Shown: positions 41,973-50,329 of the stretch, one piece after another
How positions within the stretch are numbered: position 1 is the first letter of the stretch
How the letters are laid out: each line of letters starts with the position of its first letter
Assembly: GCA_963768165.1 (NCBI GenBank)
Contig: CAVYHJ010000002.1
Coordinates: 1-64,000, forward strand
Direction: 5' to 3'
DNA: 64,000 nt
DNA from: CAVYHJ01 sp963768165 [NCBI: uncultured bacterium]
Lineage (GTDB): Bacteria; UBP4; UBA4092
Translations under genes and position numbers: made by a program
Notes under the pieces: generated by a model
Told to the model about the DNA's origin: nothing
What the model saw: the letters and a program-made list of their open reading frames with translations, nothing else
The model's database searches: none

Positions 41973-43784
41973 CTATAACCGCTGTAAATTGTTTTGTAAA
42001 ACAAGTTGGCGATAGATGGTTTGTACTTCCTGTGAATTGGGATTGAGTTTCAAACAATTTTTAGCTTCTTCTAAAGCATCCTTATATTTTTCTTGCGCCA
42101 TCAATGTTTGCAGGAGACTATAATGACTGAAGAAATGCTTGGGATCGAGGGCCACCAATTTTCGATAGATTTCTTCCGCACGCGCGAATTGTCCCAAATG
42201 CAATAAGGAAATTCCAAAATTATTCATGGCGATTGTATTTTCCGGATCTAATTGAAGTAATTTTTCATAGACTGGAACCGCCAAATCGGGACGATTAATC
42301 TGGTCAAGTATAATTCCCAAATGTTGATAGGTTAGTACATTAGTTGGGTCATATTTTAATGAAGTCCCAAAATAACGTACCGCTTCTACATATGCCCTTT
42401 GTTCCCAGCATTTACGCGCCAACTCATAATAGGAGAATCCCGGTTCAAGAGATGTTTTTCGAACGATTTCATCTGCTACCGAAGTGTTTTGATTTATTGG
42501 AGAAAATGTCAAATAGGCGATATTTTCCAAAATCGGACAGGGGCTGAGAATATTCTCCGGCCAGGGATTATAGAGACCCAAAACAGAAAAGAGGATGGAA
42601 AAAAGTAAAAAGACGGCGATGACAATCTTTTTCGGTTTTGTTAGACTTTGTTTCAACCAAAGTGCGGTAAAGAAAATTATTAATGGGATGACACCAATCA
42701 CCCAGCGTAGACCATAACTTCCTCCGCCGAAATCACTGATTTGAACGGCATAAGAACTTATGGTTCCTAGAAAAGTAACGATAGTAATTATTGCCAATCC
42801 TTGATAAGGATGTGTTTTCTTTAAAGCAGTTTTAATGGATTCAATAAAACCAAGAAACAAAAGTGGAGAAAAAAGGAAAATTCCGCGATAACCAAATAAC
42901 ATGTGAAAATATTGTCCGAACAGGGTCTTTCCAAACAATCTTTTTTTCCCCAACGCGCCGCCCCAGACCGAGCCGGGAAAATTATAATATTCCTTATGGA
43001 GATACGCGGGAATCAAATCACCAATCTGAATATAATTAAAATAGAAATGAACAAATAAAGGAATAGCAGAACCTAAAATATAGTATCCAATTATTTTTAT
43101 GTTTCTTTTTCTCCATGCAATCAGAATTAGAAAACCAATGAACGCCAGACCGCCGGGTGGGAATTTCAAAGTGAGCGCTAAAGACAACAAGAATCCTTGC
43201 CAAAAATAAGTCGCCTCACCCCGACCCTCTTTTTGATTTAAAAGATGGGAATAGAAAATATCTGATTTTAGATAAAGATACGCGGCACACAAAATCAAAC
43301 AAGCGGTAAGAATGTGATTATTGAAAGTAATACTGTACGGAAGTAGTAGAGTTCCCAGCCAACTTAGAAAAAACAGGATTAGAATTTTAAATTTAGGCAA
43401 TTCATGCATAAGAAATATTTTGTAAAGTAAAAGACAAATAATAACAAAAGGAATCCCGACTAATACGAGCGTGAGAAAATAATATACCGTTAAAAAATGC
43501 GCGCTGAAAGTATATCCTGCTTGGTACAAGGGATAATATACCACCGCCCCCAACACCTGCATCATGGGCGGTTTATCCGATTGAAAATGCCCGTTGCGCC
43601 GCTGGACATCCACCATCGCTTCCAGGTTCACGCTATCCAGTGCAAAGGTATGGTATTCAACAAGCGATTGAATGGTAGCGATTCGTGAGGCATCATTCGG
43701 TGAGCCGATTTGGTGTTGTGTGAAAATGAAAACCGTCAACAAAGGACAGAGAACGACCATCCAGATGAACAGGCCCTTTTTCAT
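41973..43784 (-). CDS. GT39-like membrane protein with C-terminal TPRs
   Basis: The 603-residue protein has about ten membrane helices in residues 1-410, with an N-terminal periplasmic loop ending in SDKPPMMQVLGAVVYYPLY, similar to the DKPP motif of PMT/ArnT-type GT-C proteins. Residues about 450-600 are tetratricopeptide repeats (YVEAVRYFGTSLKYDPTNVL, AVPVYEKLLQLDPENTIAMN, ARAEEIYRKLVALDP). Such fusions often act in cell-surface glycan or protein glycosylation; the substrate is unknown. Its start is adjacent to the radical SAM stop, within one operon. Confidence 0.75.
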   Translation of the reverse strand: MKKGLFIWMVVLCPLLTVFIFTQHQIGSPNDASRIATIQSLVEYHTFALDSVNLEAMVDVQRRNGHFQSDKPPMMQVLGAVVYYPLYQAGYTFSAHFLTVYYFLTLVLVGIPFVIICLLLYKIFLMHELPKFKILILFFLSWLGTLLLPYSITFNNHILTACLILCAAYLYLKSDIFYSHLLNQKEGRGEATYFWQGFLLSLALTLKFPPGGLAFIGFLILIAWRKRNIKIIGYYILGSAIPLFVHFYFNYIQIGDLIPAYLHKEYYNFPGSVWGGALGKKRLFGKTLFGQYFHMLFGYRGIFLFSPLLFLGFIESIKTALKKTHPYQGLAIITIVTFLGTISSYAVQISDFGGGSYGLRWVIGVIPLIIFFTALWLKQSLTKPKKIVIAVFLLFSILFSVLGLYNPWPENILSPCPILENIAYLTFSPINQNTSVADEIVRKTSLEPGFSYYELARKCWEQRAYVEAVRYFGTSLKYDPTNVLTYQHLGIILDQINRPDLAVPVYEKLLQLDPENTIAMNNFGISLLHLGQFARAEEIYRKLVALDPKHFFSHYSLLQTLMAQEKYKDALEEAKNCLKLNPNSQEVQTIYRQLVLQNNLQRL

Positions 43785-45134
43785 TTAGGCGAGCGCCATT
43801 CGCTGCAATTTTAATTGTTTTAAATCATCCGCTGTAAATCGTTCCCAAGCGCAGGGCAATATGGAATTATTTTGAAATAATGGTTCGTGCTCAAGGTTCA
43901 GGTTCGTCCACTTTTTCGCTTCATCAAACATCGGTGTGCCGGGAATCGGCGTGAACTCGCTGAGATAAGGATACGCGCCATGCTCCAGTACAAATTGAAT
44001 GGATTCCTCGACTTCGCTTTTCTCCTGACCCGGCAATCCCGCCAATAGGTAAACGCCAATTTCCTGTGGTTGAAATCCCGCCTCGTGCAGGTATTGGCAG
44101 CATTCTACAAATTCTTCATTGGTAGTTTTTCCACCCGATTCTTTTTGACGGACGACATCCACCGTTTCCAAACTAATACGGATCGTCTTGAATCCCGCGC
44201 GCCGCATGAGTCGGGCATTCTCCGTGTTGATCCCTCGGATGTGCATCCCGTTGGGCGTGTGAAAAGTCACATCCAATTTACGTCGGATAACTTCATTCAA
44301 CAAGGGCGCCAGCAAACTCTTGGAACCTATGGTCAGCGCGTCATCGTAAAAAATAAAATGCCGTACTCCCCAACTATTGTAGAAATATGTGATTTCCTCC
44401 GCCACATGCAACGGCGTCCTTTTGCGATAGGTAGGAATAATTTTATCCTGCGCGCAATAGGTACACCGAAACGGACACCCGCGGGTTGTTTGAATACAGG
44501 TGTATTTTGGATTTTGCATTAAGTCAAAAGCGGGATACGGGTAAGAATCCAGGTTTTCCGAATCCGGGAAAAAAGTGGATTTCCAACCGGTCAATTGGTC
44601 GCACAATTTTACGGCTTCGATTTCCGCTTCCCCGGAGATTACATAATCAGCACCGGATTTTTGTTTCGCGTGTACATGACAAAGGGTCGCATACACCCCG
44701 CCCAATATCACCGGAATATCAGGAAATTGTTGTTTAACCAACTCGACGACCCGAAACGGTCCCGGATACCAATAGGTCATCATGGAAGTCACCAGAATCA
44801 CATCCGGGCGGGGCATCGCCTGCAACTCCTCCGTGAATATTTCTTCTTTGATGCCGTATCGCCCGTAGCGTCGCGGAACAAATTTTAGGAAATCGGGAGG
44901 GTTAATAAATTCCTTGTAAAACTTTCTCGACCCGTAAGGCGTCTTGCGGAGTTTCTCATGTCGCAGAAAGGGTTCCATCTTCGGGTGTTCAATGTTTAAG
45001 CAATCGAGATACGTAACATCATACCCGTTTTTTCTCAGGCAGGCGGCAATATAGAGCAGTCCCAACGGTTTCGCCCACATGTCGTACGCGGCAAAATCAT
45101 AAATCCACGGATTGATCAATAAGGCGCGCGGCAT
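43785..45134 (-). CDS. B12-binding-type radical SAM protein
   Basis: The 449-residue protein has an N-terminal cobalamin-binding-like domain (LLINPWIYDFAAYDMWAKPLG, GLLYIAACLRKNGYDVTYLD, VILGGVYATLCHVHA) and a radical SAM domain with GCPFRCTYCAQDKI (CxxxCxxC). It resembles B12-dependent radical SAM methyltransferases acting on lipids or natural products. The DxHxxG cobalamin motif is not plainly visible, so cofactor use is uncertain. It lies one base from the COG0523 GTPase start-side gene and directly upstream of the glycosyltransferase/TPR gene. Confidence 0.82.
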   Translation of the reverse strand: MPRALLINPWIYDFAAYDMWAKPLGLLYIAACLRKNGYDVTYLDCLNIEHPKMEPFLRHEKLRKTPYGSRKFYKEFINPPDFLKFVPRRYGRYGIKEEIFTEELQAMPRPDVILVTSMMTYWYPGPFRVVELVKQQFPDIPVILGGVYATLCHVHAKQKSGADYVISGEAEIEAVKLCDQLTGWKSTFFPDSENLDSYPYPAFDLMQNPKYTCIQTTRGCPFRCTYCAQDKIIPTYRKRTPLHVAEEITYFYNSWGVRHFIFYDDALTIGSKSLLAPLLNEVIRRKLDVTFHTPNGMHIRGINTENARLMRRAGFKTIRISLETVDVVRQKESGGKTTNEEFVECCQYLHEAGFQPQEIGVYLLAGLPGQEKSEVEESIQFVLEHGAYPYLSEFTPIPGTPMFDEAKKWTNLNLEHEPLFQNNSILPCAWERFTADDLKQLKLQRMALA

Positions 45135-45135
45135 A

Positions 45136-46122
45136 CTATCCCTTGATAATACATTTTTTTAATTGCGCAATAATTTTATCCTGTTTCAATGCTTTCCCGA
45201 TAAACACCAATTGCGTATTCTTCTTTTCGGGAAACGCGGTGATATCATACGTCCCCGTGACGAAACTCAGGTAATGCGTCCCTTCCGGCAGGTTGATAAA
45301 CCCTTTCAGTCGAAATACTTCTGGCGGGAGATTGTCCAGAAATGGAAATATCTTTCCCTTGTCAATCACGGCATCCTTCCAGTCAATTGCGAACATAGTG
45401 AAATCTTGTAAATGATGATGTTCTTTTTCTTTCAATTTGTCATTGCGAGCGAAGCGTGGCAATCTCGTTTCTAATTTCTTTTTTGGAGGCGGACTAAACT
45501 CTCCTCGCAATAGCAGTTTTAAATCAATATCACAATACTGGGTATGAAAGATAAAGGCGCGCGGGTTGAGTTCCTTTACCGCCTTCTCGACTTTCTTGAG
45601 TTCCCCGGCGCTCACCAAATCGGTTTTATTCAGCAGAACAATATCCGACGGTTTAATCTGGCACATATAGTTGTAACTCACGCGTTCCATGAGATCGAAA
45701 AAGGAATGACAGTCTACAATGCAAATGACCGGTTCAATCTGGGCGTTATTAATCAAGTCTTCCACTGACCAGAAAAAATCAATTATCTTGGCAGGTTCTG
45801 CTACTCCTGTCGGCTCTATAAGCAATCTATCCGGATGATACTTGGATACTATTTCTTCCAATGCCGCGCGAAAATCGCCCTGTATCTGGCAGCAGATGCA
45901 CCCGTTCGGTAATTCCAGCACGTTGAGATGTTTTTGTTTAATTAATGTCCCGTCAATACCGATTTCTCCAAGTTCATTGACCAAGACGGCGACCTTTTCA
46001 TCTCCCAACTGGCCTGACAATAGATTCCGCATCAAGGTGGTCTTTCCTGAACCGAGGAATCCGGTCAGGATATTCACCGAAACCTTTTTATGCGTTCTCT
46101 TTTGTTTCGCAACCTTCGCCAT
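45136..46122 (-). CDS. COG0523 (CobW-like) GTPase, metallochaperone family
   Basis: The 328-residue G3E GTPase has Walker A GFLGSGKTT (21-29), the metal-binding CxCC as C75-I-C77-C78, LIEPTGVAEP and LLNKTDLV (NKxD). The CobW C-terminal domain follows residue 235. Family members deliver Zn, Co or Fe to target enzymes. Residues about 219-228 (TRLPRFARND) come from a dispersed repeat next to an HHH tract. It heads a tight operon with the radical SAM protein, which could be its metal-dependent client; that is inference. Confidence 0.88.
   Translation of the reverse strand: MAKVAKQKRTHKKVSVNILTGFLGSGKTTLMRNLLSGQLGDEKVAVLVNELGEIGIDGTLIKQKHLNVLELPNGCICCQIQGDFRAALEEIVSKYHPDRLLIEPTGVAEPAKIIDFFWSVEDLINNAQIEPVICIVDCHSFFDLMERVSYNYMCQIKPSDIVLLNKTDLVSAGELKKVEKAVKELNPRAFIFHTQYCDIDLKLLLRGEFSPPPKKKLETRLPRFARNDKLKEKEHHHLQDFTMFAIDWKDAVIDKGKIFPFLDNLPPEVFRLKGFINLPEGTHYLSFVTGTYDITAFPEKKNTQLVFIGKALKQDKIIAQLKKCIIKG
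45439..45467 (+). repeat. Dispersed CATTGCGA...GCAATCTC element inside the COG0523 gene
   Basis: The copy starts GTCATTGCGAGC and ends GGCAATCTCG, matching the inverted copy at 4700-4730. On the coding (minus) strand it gives TRLPRFARND. It lies at the boundary between the GTPase and C-terminal domains and keeps the frame. Confidence 0.85.
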
Positions 46123-46213
46123 ACTCTATATCATCTTACTCGAAATTTTGATAAGGCTCAATGGTTCTCCCCTACTCGACATTTCCCCCCTCCTGCTTTA
46201 AAATTGTGACTGA

Positions 46214-47560
46214 ATGAATTCGGTCTCAACACAATCCGCATCGCGCAAAGGCTGGCTGGCGATTTTTCAGCCCGCGCCCGCGATTCCGGTCACCATCACC
46301 GACCCGCAAGAACTCGCCCAAAAGTATAAACATTGGCAATACCGTATTCTGTTTTTCTCGATTTTGGGTTATGCGATGTTTTATTTCGTCCGTAAAAATC
46401 TGGGCGTCGCTATGCCCTATATGGAAAAAGACCTGGGTATCACTAAAACCAACTTGGGCTTGTTTTTAACACTGCATGGCGTAATTTACGGCATCTCCAA
46501 ATTTGGTAATGGCTTCCTGGCAGACCGTGCCAATGCTGCCGTTTTTATGGCAACCGCTCTGCTGGCTTCCGCGCTTCTGAATGTCTGGTTTGGTCTAAGT
46601 TCTACCGTAGTGATTTTCGGGATAATCTGGATGATTAACGGTTACTTTCAGGGCATGGGTTTTCCGCCCTGCGCTCGCTTGATAGCCAATTGGTTTCCGC
46701 CCAAAGAACTGGCGACCAAATTTTCCATTTGGAATATGTCTCATAACATAGGCAGTATTTGCATCGTTCTGCTTTGCGGCGTCCTGGTTACCGTCAATTG
46801 GCGGTTATGTTTTTTTGTTCCGGCGGTGTTGGCAATCCTTATCGCCATTCTCCTGTGGTTTATGATGCCGGATACGCCCCCCTCGGTCGGGTTACCTGAA
46901 GTGGAAGGGACGCATAATGAAGCCGAAGACCAATTGTCCAAGGAGGATTTTAAAACCTTTGTCCGCGAGCACGTGTTTCGCAACAAATACATTTGGATTC
47001 TCTCTATCGCGAATTTCTTTGTGTATACCATCCGCTATGCCGTGTTTGATTGGGGAACAACCATGCTGTTGCAGGCGAAACATATTAAGATTATGCATGC
47101 CGTTGGGATGATTTCCGGGTTTGAGGCGTTCGGGCTGATAGGTGCCTTGCTCGGAGGATGGTTATCCGATAAATATTTGGGGGGACGAACGGCGCGTGCC
47201 TGTGTGGTCTATATGGCATTGGCGGGAGTCTCGGTATTCCTGTTTTGGAAAATTCACACTCAATCCGAATGGATGATGACCAGTTTGTTGTGCGCTACTG
47301 GTTTTTTTGTTTATGGTCCGCAATGCCTTCTCGCCATTGCCTGTGCCAATCTCGCTACCAAACGCGCGGCGGCGACCGCCGTGGGTCTCACCAGTATCTT
47401 TGGGTACGCCAGCACCACTCTCTCCGGTTGGGGAATGGGATACCTGGTTGACCATTATGGTTGGGACGCCAGTTTTATTTTTCTCATTTGCTGTGCTGCC
47501 ATCGGCACTCTCCTCTTTATCTCCGTCTGGCCCGCCAAGGCACACGGGTATAAAACATAG
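46214..47560 (+). CDS. MFS organophosphate:phosphate antiporter family protein (GlpT/UhpT-like)
   Basis: The 448-residue protein has twelve predicted helices and family signatures YAMFYFVRKNLGVAMPYMEKD, GISKFGNGFLADR and GFPPCARLIANWFPPKELAT. Relatives exchange glycerol-3-phosphate or hexose-phosphate for phosphate across the inner membrane; the exact substrate cannot be told. The ATG lies ten bases after a TTTAAAAT tract and lacks a ribosome site, so the mRNA could be leaderless. It diverges from the COG0523 operon (91 bp). Confidence 0.85.
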   Translation: MNSVSTQSASRKGWLAIFQPAPAIPVTITDPQELAQKYKHWQYRILFFSILGYAMFYFVRKNLGVAMPYMEKDLGITKTNLGLFLTLHGVIYGISKFGNGFLADRANAAVFMATALLASALLNVWFGLSSTVVIFGIIWMINGYFQGMGFPPCARLIANWFPPKELATKFSIWNMSHNIGSICIVLLCGVLVTVNWRLCFFVPAVLAILIAILLWFMMPDTPPSVGLPEVEGTHNEAEDQLSKEDFKTFVREHVFRNKYIWILSIANFFVYTIRYAVFDWGTTMLLQAKHIKIMHAVGMISGFEAFGLIGALLGGWLSDKYLGGRTARACVVYMALAGVSVFLFWKIHTQSEWMMTSLLCATGFFVYGPQCLLAIACANLATKRAAATAVGLTSIFGYASTTLSGWGMGYLVDHYGWDASFIFLICCAAIGTLLFISVWPAKAHGYKT

Positions 47561-47610
47561 GTATTCCTGTATTTGTAAATTCTATTTTTATGCTTTATAA
47601 TCAAAGCGTT

Positions 47611-47829
47611 ATGTGGAAAGAGATATTCAACCAAAAATTGTCTCGTATTGCTAATGGTATTATGGTTGGTTTTATGGTAGGAAGTTGCTTATACACTGGT
47701 TTATATCTTCAACATCTAGGACTTAGTCTTTCTCTACGATTACTCATTTGTACGCCTATTATGCTTTTAGCTGGATTTATATTTTCTATCCTCCATTATT
47801 TTTGGACAACTGCCCGTAATAAAAAATGA
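47611..47829 (+). CDS. Small two-helix membrane protein
   Basis: About 72 residues with two membrane helices (IMVGFMVGSCLYTGLYL and LLICTPIMLLAGFIFSIL) and a basic tail (TTARNKK). No family recognised. The frame opens at 47590, but the ATG at 47611 is as likely. A TATAAT-type tract (47595-47601) lies just upstream. Confidence 0.5.
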   Translation: MWKEIFNQKLSRIANGIMVGFMVGSCLYTGLYLQHLGLSLSLRLLICTPIMLLAGFIFSILHYFWTTARNKK

Positions 47830-47832
47830 TAG

Positions 47833-47852
47833 GTCGAGTCTCCCGACTCGAC
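47833..47852. repeat. GTCGAGTC/GACTCGAC hairpin
   Basis: Eight-base arms with a 4-base loop just after the small membrane protein stop. Could act as a weak terminator, though no T-tract follows. Confidence 0.5.
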
Positions 47853-47904
47853 ACAACCTGTTATAGTACGCCAATCAAATTCTCTGCTACAATACTACTT
47901 CTAT

Positions 47905-47939
47905 GCGTCGGGAATGGAGCGTAGCGGATTTCCCGACGC
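47905..47939. repeat. GCGTCGGGAA...TTCCCGACGC palindromic repeat, copy 3
   Basis: Perfect 10-base arms as in the uvrA region copies, with a different 15-base loop (GGAGCGTAGCGG core). Confidence 0.75.
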
Positions 47940-48037
47940 CCACTTTCGATAGAGGAAACCCAACGCATTCTCTGTTACAATATTCCGTACCAATTTTATG
48001 GGTTCTCATAATTTTATTTCGATAAGGATGTTATTTT

Positions 48038-49111
48038 ATGTCTCCAGATTCTAATGTTCCAACGCTTTCGCCCAAGACTTTTCTCGTAACCGGTGGCGCC
48101 GGATTCCTCGGTATTAACCTCATTCGTTATTTATTGAACAAGGGACACAAGATTGTCTCCATAGATTTTGCCCCCTTCGATTATCCCGATTGTAAAGACA
48201 AAATTAAAATCGTCACCGCCGATATCCGCGACCGGAACGCCGTGGACAAGGCAATGGAAGGCGTGGACATTGTCATTCATTGCGCCGCCGCTCTCCCGCT
48301 CTACACCCCCAATGACATTTTAACTACCGATATAGACGGCACGAAAAACATCATGGAATCCGCCCTGGCGCATAAAGTAGACCGCGCGATTCACATCTCC
48401 TCCACCGCTGTATACGGCATTCCCGACCATCATCCCCTATTTGAAGACGATCAAAAACAGGGCGTAGGTCCTTACGGCATCGCCAAAGTTAAGGCGGAAG
48501 AGATGTGTGAAGACCTCCGCAAAAAAGGCTTGTGCGTGCCCATTATCCGTCCCAAATCCTTTGTAGGACCGGAACGCTTGGGTGTCTTCGCGCTCTTCTA
48601 TGATTGGGCGAAAGACGGGCATAGTTTCCCCATGATTGGCAGTGGCAATAACCGTTACCAGTTGTTGGATGTGGACGACCTCTGCGATGCGATTTATCTC
48701 TGCGCCGCTCTCGATAAAAATAAAGTGAACGACGTGTTCAATATCGGCGCCAAAGAGTTCACCACCATGAAACAGGATTTTCAGGCAGTCTTGGATTATG
48801 CCGGATTTGGCAAAAGAGTTCGCGGGTTCCCCGCCGCTCCTTTCATTTGGATTCTACGGATATTGGAAATGATGCACCTCTCTCCTCTCTACAAATGGGT
48901 CTACGAAACCGCTTGTGAAGATTCTTTCGTCTCCATCGAAAAAGCCGAAAAAGTCTTGGGATATAAACCCCAATTCTCTAATAAAGACGCCCTGATTAAG
49001 AATTATATCTGGTACATTGACCACCTAAACCAGTTCCAAAACACCACCGGTATCTCCCACCGCGCCCCCTGGAAACAAGGCATCCTCGGCTTATTTAAAC
49101 ACCTCTTTTAA
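48038..49111 (+). CDS. NAD-dependent epimerase/dehydratase (extended SDR)
   Basis: The 357-residue protein has the nucleotide motif VTGGAGFLGINLIRYL, HISSTAVYG (Ser/Thr of the triad) and GPYGIAKVKAEE (YxxxK). Extended SDRs modify nucleotide sugars or steroid-like substrates; the C-terminal ~80 residues, which set specificity, do not point to a clear substrate. It stands alone, upstream of the ankyrin cluster. Confidence 0.88.
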   Translation: MSPDSNVPTLSPKTFLVTGGAGFLGINLIRYLLNKGHKIVSIDFAPFDYPDCKDKIKIVTADIRDRNAVDKAMEGVDIVIHCAAALPLYTPNDILTTDIDGTKNIMESALAHKVDRAIHISSTAVYGIPDHHPLFEDDQKQGVGPYGIAKVKAEEMCEDLRKKGLCVPIIRPKSFVGPERLGVFALFYDWAKDGHSFPMIGSGNNRYQLLDVDDLCDAIYLCAALDKNKVNDVFNIGAKEFTTMKQDFQAVLDYAGFGKRVRGFPAAPFIWILRILEMMHLSPLYKWVYETACEDSFVSIEKAEKVLGYKPQFSNKDALIKNYIWYIDHLNQFQNTTGISHRAPWKQGILGLFKHLF

Positions 49112-49114
49112 TTA

Positions 49115-49163
49115 AATCTTCTACGACACTTTAGTGTACGGTTCTCAGGGCTTTAGCCCATTT
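49115..49163 (+). repeat. Truncated copy of the intergenic element (left end)
   Basis: Begins AATCTTCTAC and shares GACACTTTAGTGT and GGGCTTTAGCCC with the full copies at 50094, 51172 and 52195, but the right inverted end is missing. Confidence 0.65.
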
Positions 49164-49172
49164 CCTTTTTGT

Positions 49173-49202
49173 TTGACATTGCAATCTAGGTGGACGTATA
49201 CT
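49173..49202 (+). promoter_or_regulatory. Promoter of ankyrin gene 1
   Basis: TTGACA (49173-49178) and TATACT (49197-49202), 18-base spacer. The leader CTCCACACATTCTAAGGG and AAAAAGGAG are shared by all four ankyrin genes. Confidence 0.75.
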
Positions 49203-49251
49203 ATCGTTATTAATAACTCCACACATTCTAAGGGAAAAAGGAGAACAAAAT

Positions 49252-49953
49252 ATGAAGAAATTCAATCCGTTCGTAAGTCTCCCTTTATTAGTATTTTCGT
49301 TGCTGGTGTTTCCTTGCTACGCCAAGACGCCGCAAGAAGCGAAAGACGCATTAGCGCAAATGAAAATAACCTATAGCGAAGATGATTTTCTCTACTGTAT
49401 AAAGCATGGCAAAACTGACGTTATAAAATTATTTTTGGATGCAGGAATTAGTCCAAATGCAAGAGACAGTACGAGTGAGACTGCATTGATGTTTGCGGCA
49501 GAGCAAGGCTATACGGATATTGTTGAAATCTTATTGACCAAAGGTGCTGAAGCTAATGCGAAAGGTAACCATGGTGAAACCGCTTTGATGGCAGCGGCAA
49601 TGGCAGGTTCTACAACGATGCTACAAGTTTTATTGTCCAAAGGGACGGAGATCAATGCGAAAGGCAACCATGGTATGACCGCATTAATGTTTGCATCGCT
49701 TTATTGCCGAATTGATAACGTGAAGGTTTTATTAGCAAAAGGGGCGGAGGTCAATACGAAAAGTGATGAGGGTGCCACAGCTTTGATATATGCAGCAATG
49801 TGGGGCTGGACGGGCACTGTGCAAGCCTTATTGGCAAAAGGAGCCGAGGTTAATGTTAAAGACAACGACGGTAAGTCCGCCTTAATGTATGCTACATCTA
49901 AGGACTATCCCGACATAGTAAAACTCCTGAAAGATGCCGGAGCCAAAGAATAA
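49252..49953 (+). CDS. Secreted ankyrin-repeat protein 1
   Basis: The 233-residue protein has a signal peptide (SLPLLVFSLLVFPCYA) followed by the cluster-specific segment TPQEAKDALAQMKITYSEDD and about six ankyrin repeats of 33 residues (for example GETALMAAAMAGSTTMLQVL, DGKSALMYATSKDYPDIVKL). Ankyrin repeats bind proteins. Ends KLLKDAGAKE like its three paralogues. AAAAAGGAG precedes the ATG. It has its own promoter. Confidence 0.88.
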   Translation: MKKFNPFVSLPLLVFSLLVFPCYAKTPQEAKDALAQMKITYSEDDFLYCIKHGKTDVIKLFLDAGISPNARDSTSETALMFAAEQGYTDIVEILLTKGAEANAKGNHGETALMAAAMAGSTTMLQVLLSKGTEINAKGNHGMTALMFASLYCRIDNVKVLLAKGAEVNTKSDEGATALIYAAMWGWTGTVQALLAKGAEVNVKDNDGKSALMYATSKDYPDIVKLLKDAGAKE

Positions 49954-49961
49954 ATCTCTCT

Positions 49962-49996
49962 GCGTCGGGAATGAATGCTTTTCTCTTTCCCGACGC
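49962..49996. repeat. GCGTCGGGAA...TTCCCGACGC palindromic repeat, copy 4
   Basis: Perfect 10-base arms just after the ankyrin gene 1 stop; loop TGAATGCTTTTCTCT. The rest of 49997-50093 shows no gene. Confidence 0.75.
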
Positions 49997-50093
49997 TATC
50001 TTCCCGAACACAACTCCGTCATTTTCACTACCGTATTCCAGTTCCGTGTGGTCGCTGATTTATCCTCGGCTGGTAAAATATTTCTTTTAACCT

Positions 50094-50223
50094 AATCTTC
50101 TACGACACTTTAGTGTGTTCCTGCGAAAGCAGGAATCCATTTTTTTTAGGGCTTTAGCCCATTGTTTTTCAGGATGTTTGGACTAAAGTCCCATCACCCT
50201 CGACTAAAGTCGGGTAGAAGATT
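50094..50223 (+). repeat. Intergenic element with 10-bp inverted ends, copy A
   Basis: Bounded by AATCTTCTAC and GTAGAAGATT. Inside are four small palindromes: ACACTTTAGTGT, CCTGCGAAAGCAGG, GGGCTTTAGCCC and GGACTAAAGTCC, then CGACTAAAGTCG. This looks like a non-coding MITE-like element. Confidence 0.75.
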
Positions 50224-50250
50224 TTCCTTTCCCGACGCCACATCTTTTAT

Positions 50251-50280
50251 TTGACTTTGAATTCCAGGAAGAATTATACT
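50251..50280 (+). promoter_or_regulatory. Promoter of ankyrin gene 2
   Basis: TTGACT (50251-50256) and TATACT (50275-50280), 18-base spacer, followed by the shared leader. Confidence 0.75.
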
Positions 50281-50329
50281 GTTGTCAATAATAACTCCAC
50301 ACATTCTAAGGGAAAAAGGAGTACCAAGT

